From Bryobacterales bacterium (GTDB lineage: Bacteria > Acidobacteriota > Terriglobia > Bryobacterales > UBA6623), in assembly GCA_026713545.1 (NCBI GenBank), contig JAPOOG010000150.1, positions 62,001-126,000 on the forward strand: a stretch of DNA of 64,000 nt, read 5' to 3'. Both the position numbers and the translations under genes were made by a program. The notes under the pieces were generated by a model that ran no database searches, was not told where the DNA came from, and worked only from the letters and a program-made list of their open reading frames with translations. Each line of letters begins with the position of its first letter. Position 1 is the first letter of the stretch. Below, one piece after another: positions 44,571-53,608 of the stretch.

Positions 44571-45958
44571 ATGCCTCGAAACACGAGACGTCCAATCCTG
44601 ACCGGGCCGCCTGGGCTATCGCTGCTACGCGGGACTGCACGCTCTCAGCAGCCTGTTCCCAATGTGGACGAGCGGCGCCTTGTCCCGGCATCCACCCGCA
44701 TCATGAAGTCTCTTGCCAAACTTCCCGGCATCTTGCTGCTGATCGGACTTGGCAGCGTCTCCACTTCCGCCAAGGAGCGCCTCTTTGTCCTTACCGACAT
44801 CGGGGGCGATCCGGATGACCAGATGTCCATGGTTCGGTTAATGACCTACGCCAACCACATGGATATCGAAGGCCTTGTCGCCACGCCGACGGGAAGTCGG
44901 AGCAGTGTCGCCCCAGAGCACATCCAGAGGATTATTGACGCCCACGGGAAGGTCCGCGACAACTTGGAACTGCACGAATCCGGATACCCCACAGCGGAGT
45001 ACCTGCGCGATCGCATCACGAAGGGGATCCCATTCGATGGGATGCAGGGTGTGGGCGAGGGCAAGGATTCAGCTGGATCCGAACTGCTGATTCGCGCCGT
45101 AGACCGCGATGATCCGCGGCCATTATGGGTGACCGTTTGGGGCGGCCCCAACGTGCTCGCCCAAGCGCTCTGGAAGGTACGCGCGACGCGGTCTCCAGAC
45201 GAACTCGCCGGATTTGTCGCCAAGCTCCGCGTTTATGCCATCTCCGACCAGGACAACAGCGGCCCATGGATTCGCAGGAAAGGACCCCTGGGGGCCGTCT
45301 ATCCCGGTTGGGAATTCATGATGGAAGGCGACACGCCCTCGTTTCTCAATCTGATCAACAACGGTCTGAGCGATCCCGAGCGGCCAAATTGGGGCGGTTG
45401 GGGAGGTCGCTACGAGCTCTACACGCCGCGCATGGAGAAATGGTTCCTGGAACCCGAGACCCGGCCGATCTGGACCAATGTCCAGGATGAAGTTTTGGGG
45501 AATGACGGCGAATGGCACACCACCAACCACGCGACGATCTGGCGCTGGCGCTCCGCCTGCAGAACGACTTCGCCGCACGCATGGACTGGACGATCCAACC
45601 CTATGACAAGGCGAACCACCCGCCGGTTCCCAGGCTTGACCATCCAGCCATGATCACCGCCAAGCCAAGCGAGCGTGTGGACCTCGGCGCAACGGGCTCG
45701 ACCGATCCGGACGGCGATGCGCTTTCCTTCGAGTGGTTCTGCTACGCAGAGGCCGGCACGCGCGGGATTTCGAACGCCCGTACGGGTGTGATGCATAACA
45801 TCGTCGGTTTCGACCAACCCAAAGCCTGGCTCAAGGTCAAAACCAACCGCGTGATGCCTCCAGGCACGGGCACGATGCACATCATTCTCGCCGTCACCGA
45901 TCACGGCACGCCACGTCTGACCCGCTACAAGCGCGTGATTGTGAACGTGCAGGAGTGA
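44571..45958 (+). pseudogene. DUF1593 nucleoside-hydrolase-like protein, frameshifted
   Basis: The first frame (44571..45653) encodes [21 protein letters not shown] (the Asp cluster of the nucleoside-hydrolase fold), [15 protein letters not shown] and [13 protein letters not shown]. At about 45556-45558 the homologous sequence jumps frame: TIWRWRSA in frame 1 continues as [23 protein letters not shown] in the next frame and on to a beta-domain (STDPDGDALSFEWF) ending at 45958. One missing C in GCC(C)TGCAG would explain it. The leader 44571..44702 has a strong Shine-Dalgarno and degenerate [13 protein letters not shown], then a second signal peptide starts at ATG 44703 ([17 protein letters not shown]). 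It could be a real mutation or an assembly error. Confidence 0.8.
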
Positions 45959-45962
45959 CCGG

Positions 45963-46193
45963 CCATGGGGCGATCATCCGGCGCAGATCCTGGAAGGCCT
46001 ACAACTGCCTGATTATGAGCCCTTACGACTTACCGGCGAAAACGTCCGCGGCTTGCGCCTTCACCCCACGGGAATTGCTCTCGCAATGTTGATTGGCCTG
46101 CTCGCGGAGACCGTTGGTCGACCGGCGGGGTGCCGGAGACTGCTCAAGCGCAAACCGGGGTTCCCGACAATCTGCCGACTGGCACCAGAGTGA
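45963..46193 (+). pseudogene. Gene remnant carrying a copied pectate lyase leader
   Basis: A 76-codon open frame without a start reads PWGDHPAQILEGLQLPDYEP and on to GENVRGLRLHPTGIALAML, then decays. The first 30 codons look like the end of an unidentified protein. The part 46059..46111 is about 83% identical to the signal-peptide DNA of the pectate lyase at 43067..43120. This is a recombination scar between island genes. Confidence 0.5.
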
Positions 46194-46216
46194 AGCGCAC
46201 CAACGGAGTACAGACC

Positions 46217-47311
46217 ATGAACCTGATTCAAATCATGAGTGGCTCGCAGCCGCCGCCACGAAGGGTCGTACCGACGGCGGCGCTGACGATTCTGGTATCT
46301 GCATGCAGCGCTTTGCCGACCGCCGCTCAGGTCCGATGGGGCGATGAGATCCTCCGTCAGCCGCGGCAGTGGTATGCCTCGACCGAGGCGCGCACCGCGG
46401 CAGACAGCGTCATCCAGTACCAGTCGCCGGAGGGAGGATGGCTCAAGAACGCCGATCTGCTGACACCGCCATCGACGCCCGGCGCGTTGGGGAGGCCGAC
46501 CATCGACAACGGCGCCACTACGATGCCGATGAGATTTCTGGCCCTGGTGGCCGATGCCACCGGCGACGCTAAATACCGGAAAGCGTTCGAGCGCGGCATG
46601 GACTACCTGTTCGCCGCTCAGTACCCGAACGGCGGCTGGCCGCAGTATTTCCCCTTGCGCGAGGGCTACTACTCCCGGATCACCTACAACGACAACGCGA
46701 TGGTCAACGTGTTGAAGCTTCTCCGCGACGTAAGCGCCGGCGATGCGCCTTACGGCTTCGTCGACCAGGCGCGCCGCGACAAGGCCGCCGCCGCGCTGGA
46801 GCGAGGCATTGATGTGATCCTGCGCTCTCAAGTCAAGCAGGACGGCCAGCTAACCGCCTGGTGCACCCAGCACGACGAGGAGACGCTTGAACCCGCCTGG
46901 GCGCGCTCCTATGAGCCGCCGTCGCTTTCCGGCGGGGAGAGCGTCGGTATCGTGCGCTTCCTGATGTCGATCGACGAGCCCGCGCCGGAGATCGTTGCGG
47001 CGATCGAGGGGGCTGTACGGTGGCTGCGTTCGGTCGCGATGTCCGGGGTTCGGGTCGATCGGATTCGCAGACCCGACGGCCGCGTCGAGCGGGTTCTGGT
47101 CAAAGACTCCGCCGCACCGCCGCTGTGGGCGCGGTTCTATCAGCTCGGCACCAACCGCCCCCTGTATCTGGACTGCGACTCGGTATACCGCTACGACTTC
47201 TCCGAGATCGGCTATGAAAGGCGCAGCGGTTACAACTACCATGGCACGTGGGCTGCCGGACTTCTTAACGAGGACTATCCGCGCTGGCGCGCGCGACATG
47301 GACTGCAATAG
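46217..47311 (+). CDS. Secreted pectate lyase, PL10 family
   Basis: ATG 46217 (GGAG 9 bases upstream) starts a signal sequence reaching SACSALPTAAQ. The 364-residue protein matches PL10: WYASTEARTAADSVIQYQSPEGGWLKN, TIDNGATTMPMRFLA, FERGMDYLFAAQYPNGGWPQYFPLR, ITYNDNAMVNVLKLLRDV, TAWCTQHDEETLEPAWARSYEPPSLSG and the C-terminal FYQLGTNRPLYLDCDS with YERRSGYNYHGTW. The catalytic Arg of PL10 would lie in ARSYEPPS. It acts on polygalacturonate together with the PL1-like lyase of the same island. Confidence 0.92.
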   Translation: MNLIQIMSGSQPPPRRVVPTAALTILVSACSALPTAAQVRWGDEILRQPRQWYASTEARTAADSVIQYQSPEGGWLKNADLLTPPSTPGALGRPTIDNGATTMPMRFLALVADATGDAKYRKAFERGMDYLFAAQYPNGGWPQYFPLREGYYSRITYNDNAMVNVLKLLRDVSAGDAPYGFVDQARRDKAAAALERGIDVILRSQVKQDGQLTAWCTQHDEETLEPAWARSYEPPSLSGGESVGIVRFLMSIDEPAPEIVAAIEGAVRWLRSVAMSGVRVDRIRRPDGRVERVLVKDSAAPPLWARFYQLGTNRPLYLDCDSVYRYDFSEIGYERRSGYNYHGTWAAGLLNEDYPRWRARHGLQ

Positions 47312-47380
47312 CTGACAGCAGGTTTCCCTGTCTGCGATGCCGTCACGGCCCAGGCGTTCAACCGGAAGGAGGTATTCCGC

Positions 47381-48598
47381 ATGCCTTGCACCACAAGACG
47401 TCGATTCTTGACCGGGGCTCTCGGCCTGTCGGCATCACCAGGGTTTGCATGCGCCCAGCATCGTGCTGGCTTCGGGGACGAGCGTCACCGTGTCCTTGTA
47501 TCGACGGACATCGGCGGCTCCGACCCGGATGACTTCCAGTCGATGGTGCACTTCCTGGTCTACTCCGACCTGTTCGATGTCGAAGGACTTGTCTCCTCGC
47601 CATGGGGCGCAGGCCGCAAGCGGCATATCCTTGAAGTGATCGATCGATACGAGGCGGATTACCCCAATCTGCGGACATGGTCAGAGCGATATCCCGCTCC
47701 TGACGATCTGCAGTCGATCACGAAACAGGGCGAGACCGGGTTCGCTGTGGGTGCGGGCTACAATCGCCCCACGGAGGGTTCCAACTGGATCGTCGAGTGC
47801 GCTCGGCGTGACGATCTGTGCCCGCTCTACGTGCTGGTATGGGGGACGATCGAGGATGTCGCTCAGGCGCTCCATGACGATCCGCCCATCAAAGAGAAAT
47901 TGCGCGTGTACTTTATCGCAGGTCCAAACAAGAAGTGGAGCCCGGCGGCATACAACCACATCGAGCAGAATCACCCGGATCTGTGGATCATCGAGAACAA
48001 TTCCACGTACCGCGGTTGGTTCGAGGGCAGAGATCAGTCGGGCGACCTGGGTAACCGGAGTTTCGTTGATACTCACATCCGGGGACACGGCGCACTGGGA
48101 GGGTACTTCACGGAACACTTGGGCGGCGTCATCAAGATGGGCGATACGCCGTCTGTGACCTACATGATGGGCTCTCCGGAGAACCCGGCCCTACCCAGCT
48201 GGGGCGGCCGCTTCGTACGCGCATGGGAGCGCCCCAAGCGCGTCTTCGACCGGCTCACCGCCTTCGACGACGAACTCGAGACGTTCGGTCTGCTGGAGCT
48301 GGTGTTGCCGGGACCTGAAGGCGCTGAAGCCAGCCTGGTTGTAGACGGGCAGGAGTTTCCGGCGGCTTCCGAAGGCGCCTCGGGCTACCGCTTTCGATTT
48401 GTGCCCAAGGAAACCAAACGCTGGTCCTATCGAACGAAGAGCATCGCTGCCGAGCTGGACGGACTGGCAGGCGCCTTCAGCAGCGTCGATCCGTTGCCGG
48501 ATGCTGCGAGTCGGCCCTCCGCGCGACATCCCCATTGGTGGACTGACGACCCGGACCGCGCTTTCGCCGAAGGACCCATCTCGGCGCGGTCACCGTGA
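47381..48598 (+). CDS. DUF1593 nucleoside-hydrolase-like protein, C-terminus frameshifted
   Basis: AGGAGG 8 bases before ATG 47381 and a Tat leader (TRRRFLTGALGLSASPG) mark the start. The 405-residue frame holds RVLVSTDIGGSDPDDFQSMVHFLVY (catalytic Asp cluster), VWGTIEDVAQALH, YFIAGPNKKWSP and PSWGGRFVRAWERP. It stops at 48598, but the next frame continues with GAVTVNRWREEFLRDFAARM to a stop at 48670-48672, which matches RWR...NDFAARMDW in the paralogue. A missing C near 48574-48577 would restore it. The family probably cleaves glycosidic bonds in sugar or nucleoside-like substrates, often beside pectin genes. Confidence 0.82.
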   Translation: MPCTTRRRFLTGALGLSASPGFACAQHRAGFGDERHRVLVSTDIGGSDPDDFQSMVHFLVYSDLFDVEGLVSSPWGAGRKRHILEVIDRYEADYPNLRTWSERYPAPDDLQSITKQGETGFAVGAGYNRPTEGSNWIVECARRDDLCPLYVLVWGTIEDVAQALHDDPPIKEKLRVYFIAGPNKKWSPAAYNHIEQNHPDLWIIENNSTYRGWFEGRDQSGDLGNRSFVDTHIRGHGALGGYFTEHLGGVIKMGDTPSVTYMMGSPENPALPSWGGRFVRAWERPKRVFDRLTAFDDELETFGLLELVLPGPEGAEASLVVDGQEFPAASEGASGYRFRFVPKETKRWSYRTKSIAAELDGLAGAFSSVDPLPDAASRPSARHPHWWTDDPDRAFAEGPISARSP

Positions 48599-48672
48599 AC
48601 CGATGGCGTGAAGAGTTCCTGCGCGATTTTGCCGCACGCATGATTCGTTGCCGGGCTCCGGTTGCCGGGTAG

Positions 48673-48968
48673 CCTCTTGTCTCCGGCCTCCAGGTCTTCG
48701 TTATCCTCTCCGCGATGCCGTTTCCCCGTCGGCCTGCAATCGCCTTATTGGGGCCGAGCATCGCCAGCTACGGCCAACGAACAGTGTCCGCGCAAGATCG
48801 GCATACTGTTGCCGCACAACAGGAATCACCTTGACGAAAATTGTATTGGCCAGCGCCCGAGGCAAAGGCATCCGTTTGTCGCGCAAACTCAGAGACTCCG
48901 CCGATGCCGTCGCTTGGCCGGACGATGGCGGGCAAGCAGGATCCGATGGATTCGATTGTGCTTGGTTG
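48673..48968. other. Non-coding stretch between the island and tRNA-Ile2
   Basis: No gene, integrase or repeat is visible. Small frames running into the tRNA are the usual false AGPAGFEP type. Confidence 0.5.
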
Positions 48969-49044
48969 TGGTGGGCCCTGCAGGATTCGAACCTGCGGCC
49001 TACGGATTATGAGTCCGCAGCTCTAACCGCTGAGCTAAGGGCCC
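48969..49044 (-). tRNA. ileX: tRNA-Ile2 (anticodon CAT, lysidine type)
   Basis: The 76-nt tRNA has acceptor GGGCCCT/AGGGCCC, D-arm TTAGCTCAGCGGTTAGAGC, anticodon stem GCGGA/TCCGT with loop CTCATAA (anticodon CAT), T-arm GCAGGTTCGAATCCTGC, discriminator A and encoded CCA (48969-48971). Its body is closest to E. coli ileX rather than to elongator or initiator tRNA-Met, so C34 is expected to become lysidine and read AUA. Its 3' half is repeated at 41800..41846. Confidence 0.88.
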
Positions 49045-49073
49045 TCCCGATCAACAGGCTTGCGCCTCCCACG

Positions 49074-49104
49074 ATTCTACACTGCGTTACATTTATATAA
49101 TGTT
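49074..49104. promoter_or_regulatory. Divergent promoter region of tRNA-Ile2 and cupin gene
   Basis: On the minus strand TAGAAT preceded by TG (49074-49079) is a good extended -10 about 30 bp before the tRNA. On the plus strand an exact TATAAT (49096-49101) lies inside the AT-rich palindrome ACATT-TATAT-AATGT (49090-49104), 83 bp before the cupin start. Confidence 0.45.
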
Positions 49105-49183
49105 CAGTTACGTCCCGACTCGAGGTTTCGCGCCTTGATAAAGACGCTGCGGCGGTTCACACCGCTCCGAGAGCAAGTCAACC

Positions 49184-49558
49184 ATGGCCGGTCATAGCAA
49201 AATCCATCGCTGGGATGACATCGAGCACGAAGAGCTCGGGCCCGCGATCGGAAGACGGGTTGTCCACACCGACCGCATGACGATAGCTCGTCTCTATTTG
49301 AAACAGGGAGGGGTTGTGCCCCGGCACCATCACGAAAACGAGCAGGTGAGCTATGTGATGGAGGGCCGTTTGCGCTTCTACTTTGACGACCGCGAAGAAG
49401 ACGTGTCGGCCGGCGAGATGATGCAGATTCCTTCGCAGAAGCCGCACAAAGTGGAAGCTCTTGAGGATGCCGTCGCTCTGGATCTCTTCCAGCCCGTGCG
49501 TGAAGACTGGCTGCGAGGTGACGACGCCTATTTGAGAAACCCTTCCGCTTCGTCGTAA
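49184..49558 (+). CDS. Cupin-domain protein
   Basis: The 124-residue protein is a single cupin: VVPRHHHENEQVSYVMEGRLRFYFD is cupin motif 1 with its metal His/His/Glu, and GEMMQIPSQKPHKVEALEDAVALDLF is motif 2 with the last His. Small stand-alone cupins of this kind include sugar-binding and quercetinase-like proteins; the substrate cannot be told. No signal peptide, so cytosolic. It is next to the tRNA but on the other side of the island boundary. Confidence 0.88.
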   Translation: MAGHSKIHRWDDIEHEELGPAIGRRVVHTDRMTIARLYLKQGGVVPRHHHENEQVSYVMEGRLRFYFDDREEDVSAGEMMQIPSQKPHKVEALEDAVALDLFQPVREDWLRGDDAYLRNPSASS

Positions 49559-49582
49559 CGTATTAGGTATTGGGGGAAGGGC

Positions 49583-52500
49583 TTGTTCTTGATTCGCCGT
49601 TTCCACCTACGCGGTATTCTCTCAGGGCGTCCCCGTAATCAAGCAGTGCAAACGAAGAACTTTCAGCCGCATCGGGGATGCCTGGTCGGCACCGGAACCA
49701 TTGGACGGGACAGTCTCGTCGTGTCGATGCTGTTGGCGCTCTCGCTGGCGCCGATAGCAACAGCGCAGCCTGTCTTTGTGAACGGGCAGGCAGCCCGTCT
49801 GGTTGTCGGCCAACCCAGTTTCACTCGTCAGGCGCCCGTGTCGAGCCGCGAGACCATCGGCGGGGCGGCGGGAGTCGCCGTCGTAGGAGGACACCTCTTC
49901 ATCGCGGACGGCAATGAAGTCGGTTCGACTCCCCTCAACAACCGGGTCCTGATCTACGAAGACTTGTCGAGCTTCATCCCCGACCTCGATGCGGAACTGC
50001 CGCAGCCGGGAGCGGATTTGCCGGATGACGACTTCTGTCCCGTCTGTGTCGGCCTGCCGGATACCGTACTCGGTCAGACCGACTTCGACAGTTTCGGGCC
50101 GGGGCTCGCCGACGGTGTCCAGAACCCTTCGGCGGTCCACTCCAACGGCACGGCGGTCGCGGTCGCCGACACCGACAACAACCGAGTTCTCATTTGGCAG
50201 ACGATTCCCACCATGAACGGGACGCTCCCGGACGTTGTGGTCGGACAGCCCGACTTTGAGAGCAGCACCCCGCAGACGACAGCCGACGGTTTGCGCGGAC
50301 CGCAGGGCGTCTGGATCGACAGCGGGCGTCTGTTCGTTGCCGACACCCTGAACGGACGTATCCTGATCTACAACTCGATCCCGACTTCCAACGGAGCCGC
50401 CGCCAACATCGTCCTGGGCCAACCCGACTTCGATACGCGACCCGAGCCCGACATTACGAAGTCGAACGTGGAGACCACGGCCTCGACAATGCTCGACCCG
50501 GTGGCAGTCACCGTCACGAACGGCCAGATGTTCGTCAGCGATCTAGGCTTCAGCCGGGTGATGATCTTTTTCAACATCCCTACGCAGAATTTCGTTCCCG
50601 CCGATGTCGTGGTGGGGCAGGTGGATCTTGAAACTTCTGTGGCAAACGATTCCAGAGCGCTGTGCGAACCATTGGATCCGCCGCCGCCCTCGAACCTCGA
50701 TGACGAGATGTCTTCCGAGCCGGATGACGACTGCGAGGTCACGGAGGAAAAGGAAGAGTCTTGTTCAGACGAGATCGACAACGATTGCGACGGCATGATC
50801 GATTTCTTCAATGACGACGACTGCGGCCCGGCCTATCCCAGACGTTGTGAAGCTACGCTGCATTTCCCTCGCTTCGCGCTTTCGGACGGCAAGAAGCTCT
50901 ATATCTCCGACAGCGGGAACGATCGGGTGCTGATCTACAACGAGGTCCCACAGGAGAACGGAGCGGCGGCAGATGTCGTGCTGGGACAAGCCGACTTTCA
51001 GAGCCTGAGAGAGTCTACCGGCGCGGCGAGCCTTCGCTCACCCGGCACGCTTGCCCTTGACGGTGAGAACCTCTACGTCGCCGATCCTTTTACACGGCGC
51101 GTTTTGGTCTTTACACCGGCCGAAGACCAGATTGCCGACGATGGACTAGTCAACGCCGCGTCTTACCAGATTCCGGCAAGCGGCTCCATCTTCATGACGG
51201 GCGATCTGACCGCTGGGCAGGTAACGACAGTCACAATCGGCCCCCGCAAGTACGAACATGTTGCGGAAGAGGGCGATGCGGCGCCCCAGGCCGCTGCATC
51301 ACTTCTCGAGCAGATCAACTCCGACCCCTATTCCCTCGCCACGGCGACTCCCGCCGTGCAAGGCGGCAACCACGCCAGCGGCGCCCTGACGTTCGGCGGC
51401 GAGATTCAACCTGGTGACCGCATCACACTCAACGTCGGCGATGAAACGTATGAGGTCACCGTTCATGCGGATGACCAACCGTTCGTGATGGTCGACCGCT
51501 TCTTGCACGAGTTCAGGAACAACCCCGACTCACGGTTCTTCGTGCTCCGAGACACGACAGGAGACGTTCTCAACGTGCTGCGGTTCGTTTTCCGAGATAT
51601 CGGCCCGACAGGGAACAACATCCCCTATTCGTTCACGTTGTCGCCTGGAGCGCTCATTACGGTCGAAGCGGAGGGGGAAGCCCTCACTGGAGGCGACCTC
51701 AACTACGGTTTCCGTGTCTTCGCCAAGGAGCCCGGCCCGGAAGGCAACGGTATCTCCTTCACCTCCGCGACGGCGCAGGGCGAAAGAAGCACCACCGGGC
51801 CCTCGCGTTCGGGACAACAACTCAAGGGAGGCAGTGACGCTCGTGAGTTGCCGGTTGGCACGATCGGGGTCTTGTTCGGCAAGGACTTCGCCAATCGTAT
51901 TTGGTATCCGGGGTACGCGGACCCCGAAGTGCCGCCAGAGGGAGAAGGCGTTCGCGGTTTTCTCCACGGCGACTCCGGGTTCGGCAGCCGTGCGTTGGAA
52001 CTGCCCACGGAATTGGGCGGGGTGCGCGTCTATGTCAACGGAGTCTCAGCGCCCTTGTTCAGCGTCACTCCGGAACAGATTTATTTCCTCGTTCCTTTCG
52101 AAACGGTGGGCAGCACTGCCAGTGTCTACGTGCACAGGATGCGTGACGACGGGACGGTGAGCGTTTCCGCGCCCAGGGCTGCGAAAGTGGCTCGTGCTTC
52201 ACCCGGTTTGTTTGCGTTTGATGGACCCGAACCGCGGCAGGCCATCGCTGTTCATACCACGGGTATTGCCCAAGGCCGCATCGCAGTCACGCAAACCGAT
52301 ACCCGTGAAGGCACCACGATCACCGCAGGCGTTACCGTCACCATCAGAGTGCAAGGCAGGACCTATTCCTACGTCACAGTGGACGGCGATAGCGCCCAGA
52401 GCGTGCGGGACGCGCTGGTGGCTGCCATCAACGACGGAGATGGAGACCCAGATGTCGTCGCTTCCGCCGCAAGGGAGGGATTCTTCTCAGCGCGCGCCGA

Positions 52501-53341
52501 TGTCACCTTGACGGGAGAGATTCAAGCAGGCGACACCTTCACCGTCACCATTAACGATCGCCCCTACATCGTCGTTGTACAAGAAGGCGATACGCTGGCC
52601 AGCATCCGCAACAAGATGGTCGACGAGATCAACTCCGGCCTCGGCGACCCTGATGCCACGGCTCGCCGGCTCGAAGGTTTCGATCCCCAGGCTCCGATCA
52701 TGCAGGTGGTTGCGCGAGTCCTGGGCGTGGAAGGCAACAACATTACGTTTTCCGTCTCCGTTAACGAAGGCTCCCAGTTGATGGTGGAAACGAACGCCGA
52801 GGATGGAACCCTTAGGGGAGGCCAGACTCCGGTGATCGTCCTGCTCACCGCGCGAGTCGCGGGTCGTGAGGCGAATGAGATCGAGTTTTCAGCCGAGACG
52901 ACCGATGAGAGGGTCGTGAACGTCCAAAGCCGCACGAGCAATCTGTGCTGCGGCAACGAGCCATTCTCATTGATTACGCCCGAGAACCCGGCCGCTCCGG
53001 GAGAAGTGATCACTCTGTTCGGAACCGGATTGGGGCAAACCGCGCCGAATCCTCAGGACTTGGGTATCCCCTCCGGGCAACCCATACCGACCGGCGAGTC
53101 GCTGACCGTTCCGTTCGTGGCGGACGACTTCGTGTCGTCTCTCGTGGATGGCCGGTCGGCGGTAATCCAATTCGTTGGCTTGATGCCGGGGCAGGTGGGT
53201 GTCTATCAGATCAACATGCGGCTCAATGAAGGCCATGAAGACAACCCGACTGCCCCCGTTACGATCGCGCAAGTGTTGTTCGTCAGCAACGTCGTCACAA
53301 TACCCATCAAGAACGTCCGGCCCCGCCGGGACGCTTATTAG
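49583..53341 (+). CDS. Giant secreted NHL-repeat protein with Solibacter-type C-terminal domain
   Basis: The 1252-residue protein has a hydrophobic export segment (about 45-61, ending PIATAQ). Six NHL-type beta-propeller repeats follow (LFIADGNE, AVADTDNNRVLIW, LFVADTLNGRILIY, MFVSDLGFSRVMIF, LYISDSGNDRVLIY, LYVADPFTRRVLVF) with a MopE-like insert SDEIDNDCDGMIDFFNDDDC before the fifth. Then come four related about 45-residue units (VTTVTIGPRKYEHVAEEGD; ITLNVGDETYEVTVHADD; VTIRVQGRTYSYVTVDGD; FTVTINDRPYIVVVQEGD), and an end domain with GEVITLFGTGLGQTAPNPQD. Likely an outer surface or matrix protein. The start is a TTG at 49583 and is uncertain. Confidence 0.85.
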   Translation: MFLIRRFHLRGILSGRPRNQAVQTKNFQPHRGCLVGTGTIGRDSLVVSMLLALSLAPIATAQPVFVNGQAARLVVGQPSFTRQAPVSSRETIGGAAGVAVVGGHLFIADGNEVGSTPLNNRVLIYEDLSSFIPDLDAELPQPGADLPDDDFCPVCVGLPDTVLGQTDFDSFGPGLADGVQNPSAVHSNGTAVAVADTDNNRVLIWQTIPTMNGTLPDVVVGQPDFESSTPQTTADGLRGPQGVWIDSGRLFVADTLNGRILIYNSIPTSNGAAANIVLGQPDFDTRPEPDITKSNVETTASTMLDPVAVTVTNGQMFVSDLGFSRVMIFFNIPTQNFVPADVVVGQVDLETSVANDSRALCEPLDPPPPSNLDDEMSSEPDDDCEVTEEKEESCSDEIDNDCDGMIDFFNDDDCGPAYPRRCEATLHFPRFALSDGKKLYISDSGNDRVLIYNEVPQENGAAADVVLGQADFQSLRESTGAASLRSPGTLALDGENLYVADPFTRRVLVFTPAEDQIADDGLVNAASYQIPASGSIFMTGDLTAGQVTTVTIGPRKYEHVAEEGDAAPQAAASLLEQINSDPYSLATATPAVQGGNHASGALTFGGEIQPGDRITLNVGDETYEVTVHADDQPFVMVDRFLHEFRNNPDSRFFVLRDTTGDVLNVLRFVFRDIGPTGNNIPYSFTLSPGALITVEAEGEALTGGDLNYGFRVFAKEPGPEGNGISFTSATAQGERSTTGPSRSGQQLKGGSDARELPVGTIGVLFGKDFANRIWYPGYADPEVPPEGEGVRGFLHGDSGFGSRALELPTELGGVRVYVNGVSAPLFSVTPEQIYFLVPFETVGSTASVYVHRMRDDGTVSVSAPRAAKVARASPGLFAFDGPEPRQAIAVHTTGIAQGRIAVTQTDTREGTTITAGVTVTIRVQGRTYSYVTVDGDSAQSVRDALVAAINDGDGDPDVVASAAREGFFSARADVTLTGEIQAGDTFTVTINDRPYIVVVQEGDTLASIRNKMVDEINSGLGDPDATARRLEGFDPQAPIMQVVARVLGVEGNNITFSVSVNEGSQLMVETNAEDGTLRGGQTPVIVLLTARVAGREANEIEFSAETTDERVVNVQSRTSNLCCGNEPFSLITPENPAAPGEVITLFGTGLGQTAPNPQDLGIPSGQPIPTGESLTVPFVADDFVSSLVDGRSAVIQFVGLMPGQVGVYQINMRLNEGHEDNPTAPVTIAQVLFVSNVVTIPIKNVRPRRDAY

Positions 53342-53608
53342 CAACCCGGGGCGGTAGTCCCGCGGAAAGCGCGGCGGGCTTCTGCGGTCGCTCGGCGAGG
53401 AATGAGGAGGAGGATGGTTCTGGGCGATCTCCTCCGACGAACGAAAAAGCCGACGGGCGCAAACGTCCGTCGTCGCCCGAAGGGTTAGGCGCCTCTTCCG
53501 CCGGCGGCACGGAGAGTGCGGCGCAACGTTCCTGGAGCGGCCAGAGGGCGGTCCCTCTGCGTCACGGCGCGTAACGCCGCCTGCGTGACTTTCATCAAGA
53601 TCTTCCGG
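53342..53608. other. Convergent gap between the NHL protein and SelA-like gene
   Basis: It contains only GC-rich inverted segments, such as GTCACG...CGTGAC around 53562-53589, which may act as a bidirectional terminator. No gene is visible. Confidence 0.4.

Noticed and set aside
41847-48968. Integrase or transposase inside the tRNA-bounded island
   Set aside because: All frames with coding character are accounted for by AraC, pectate lyases, DUF1593 genes and remnants.
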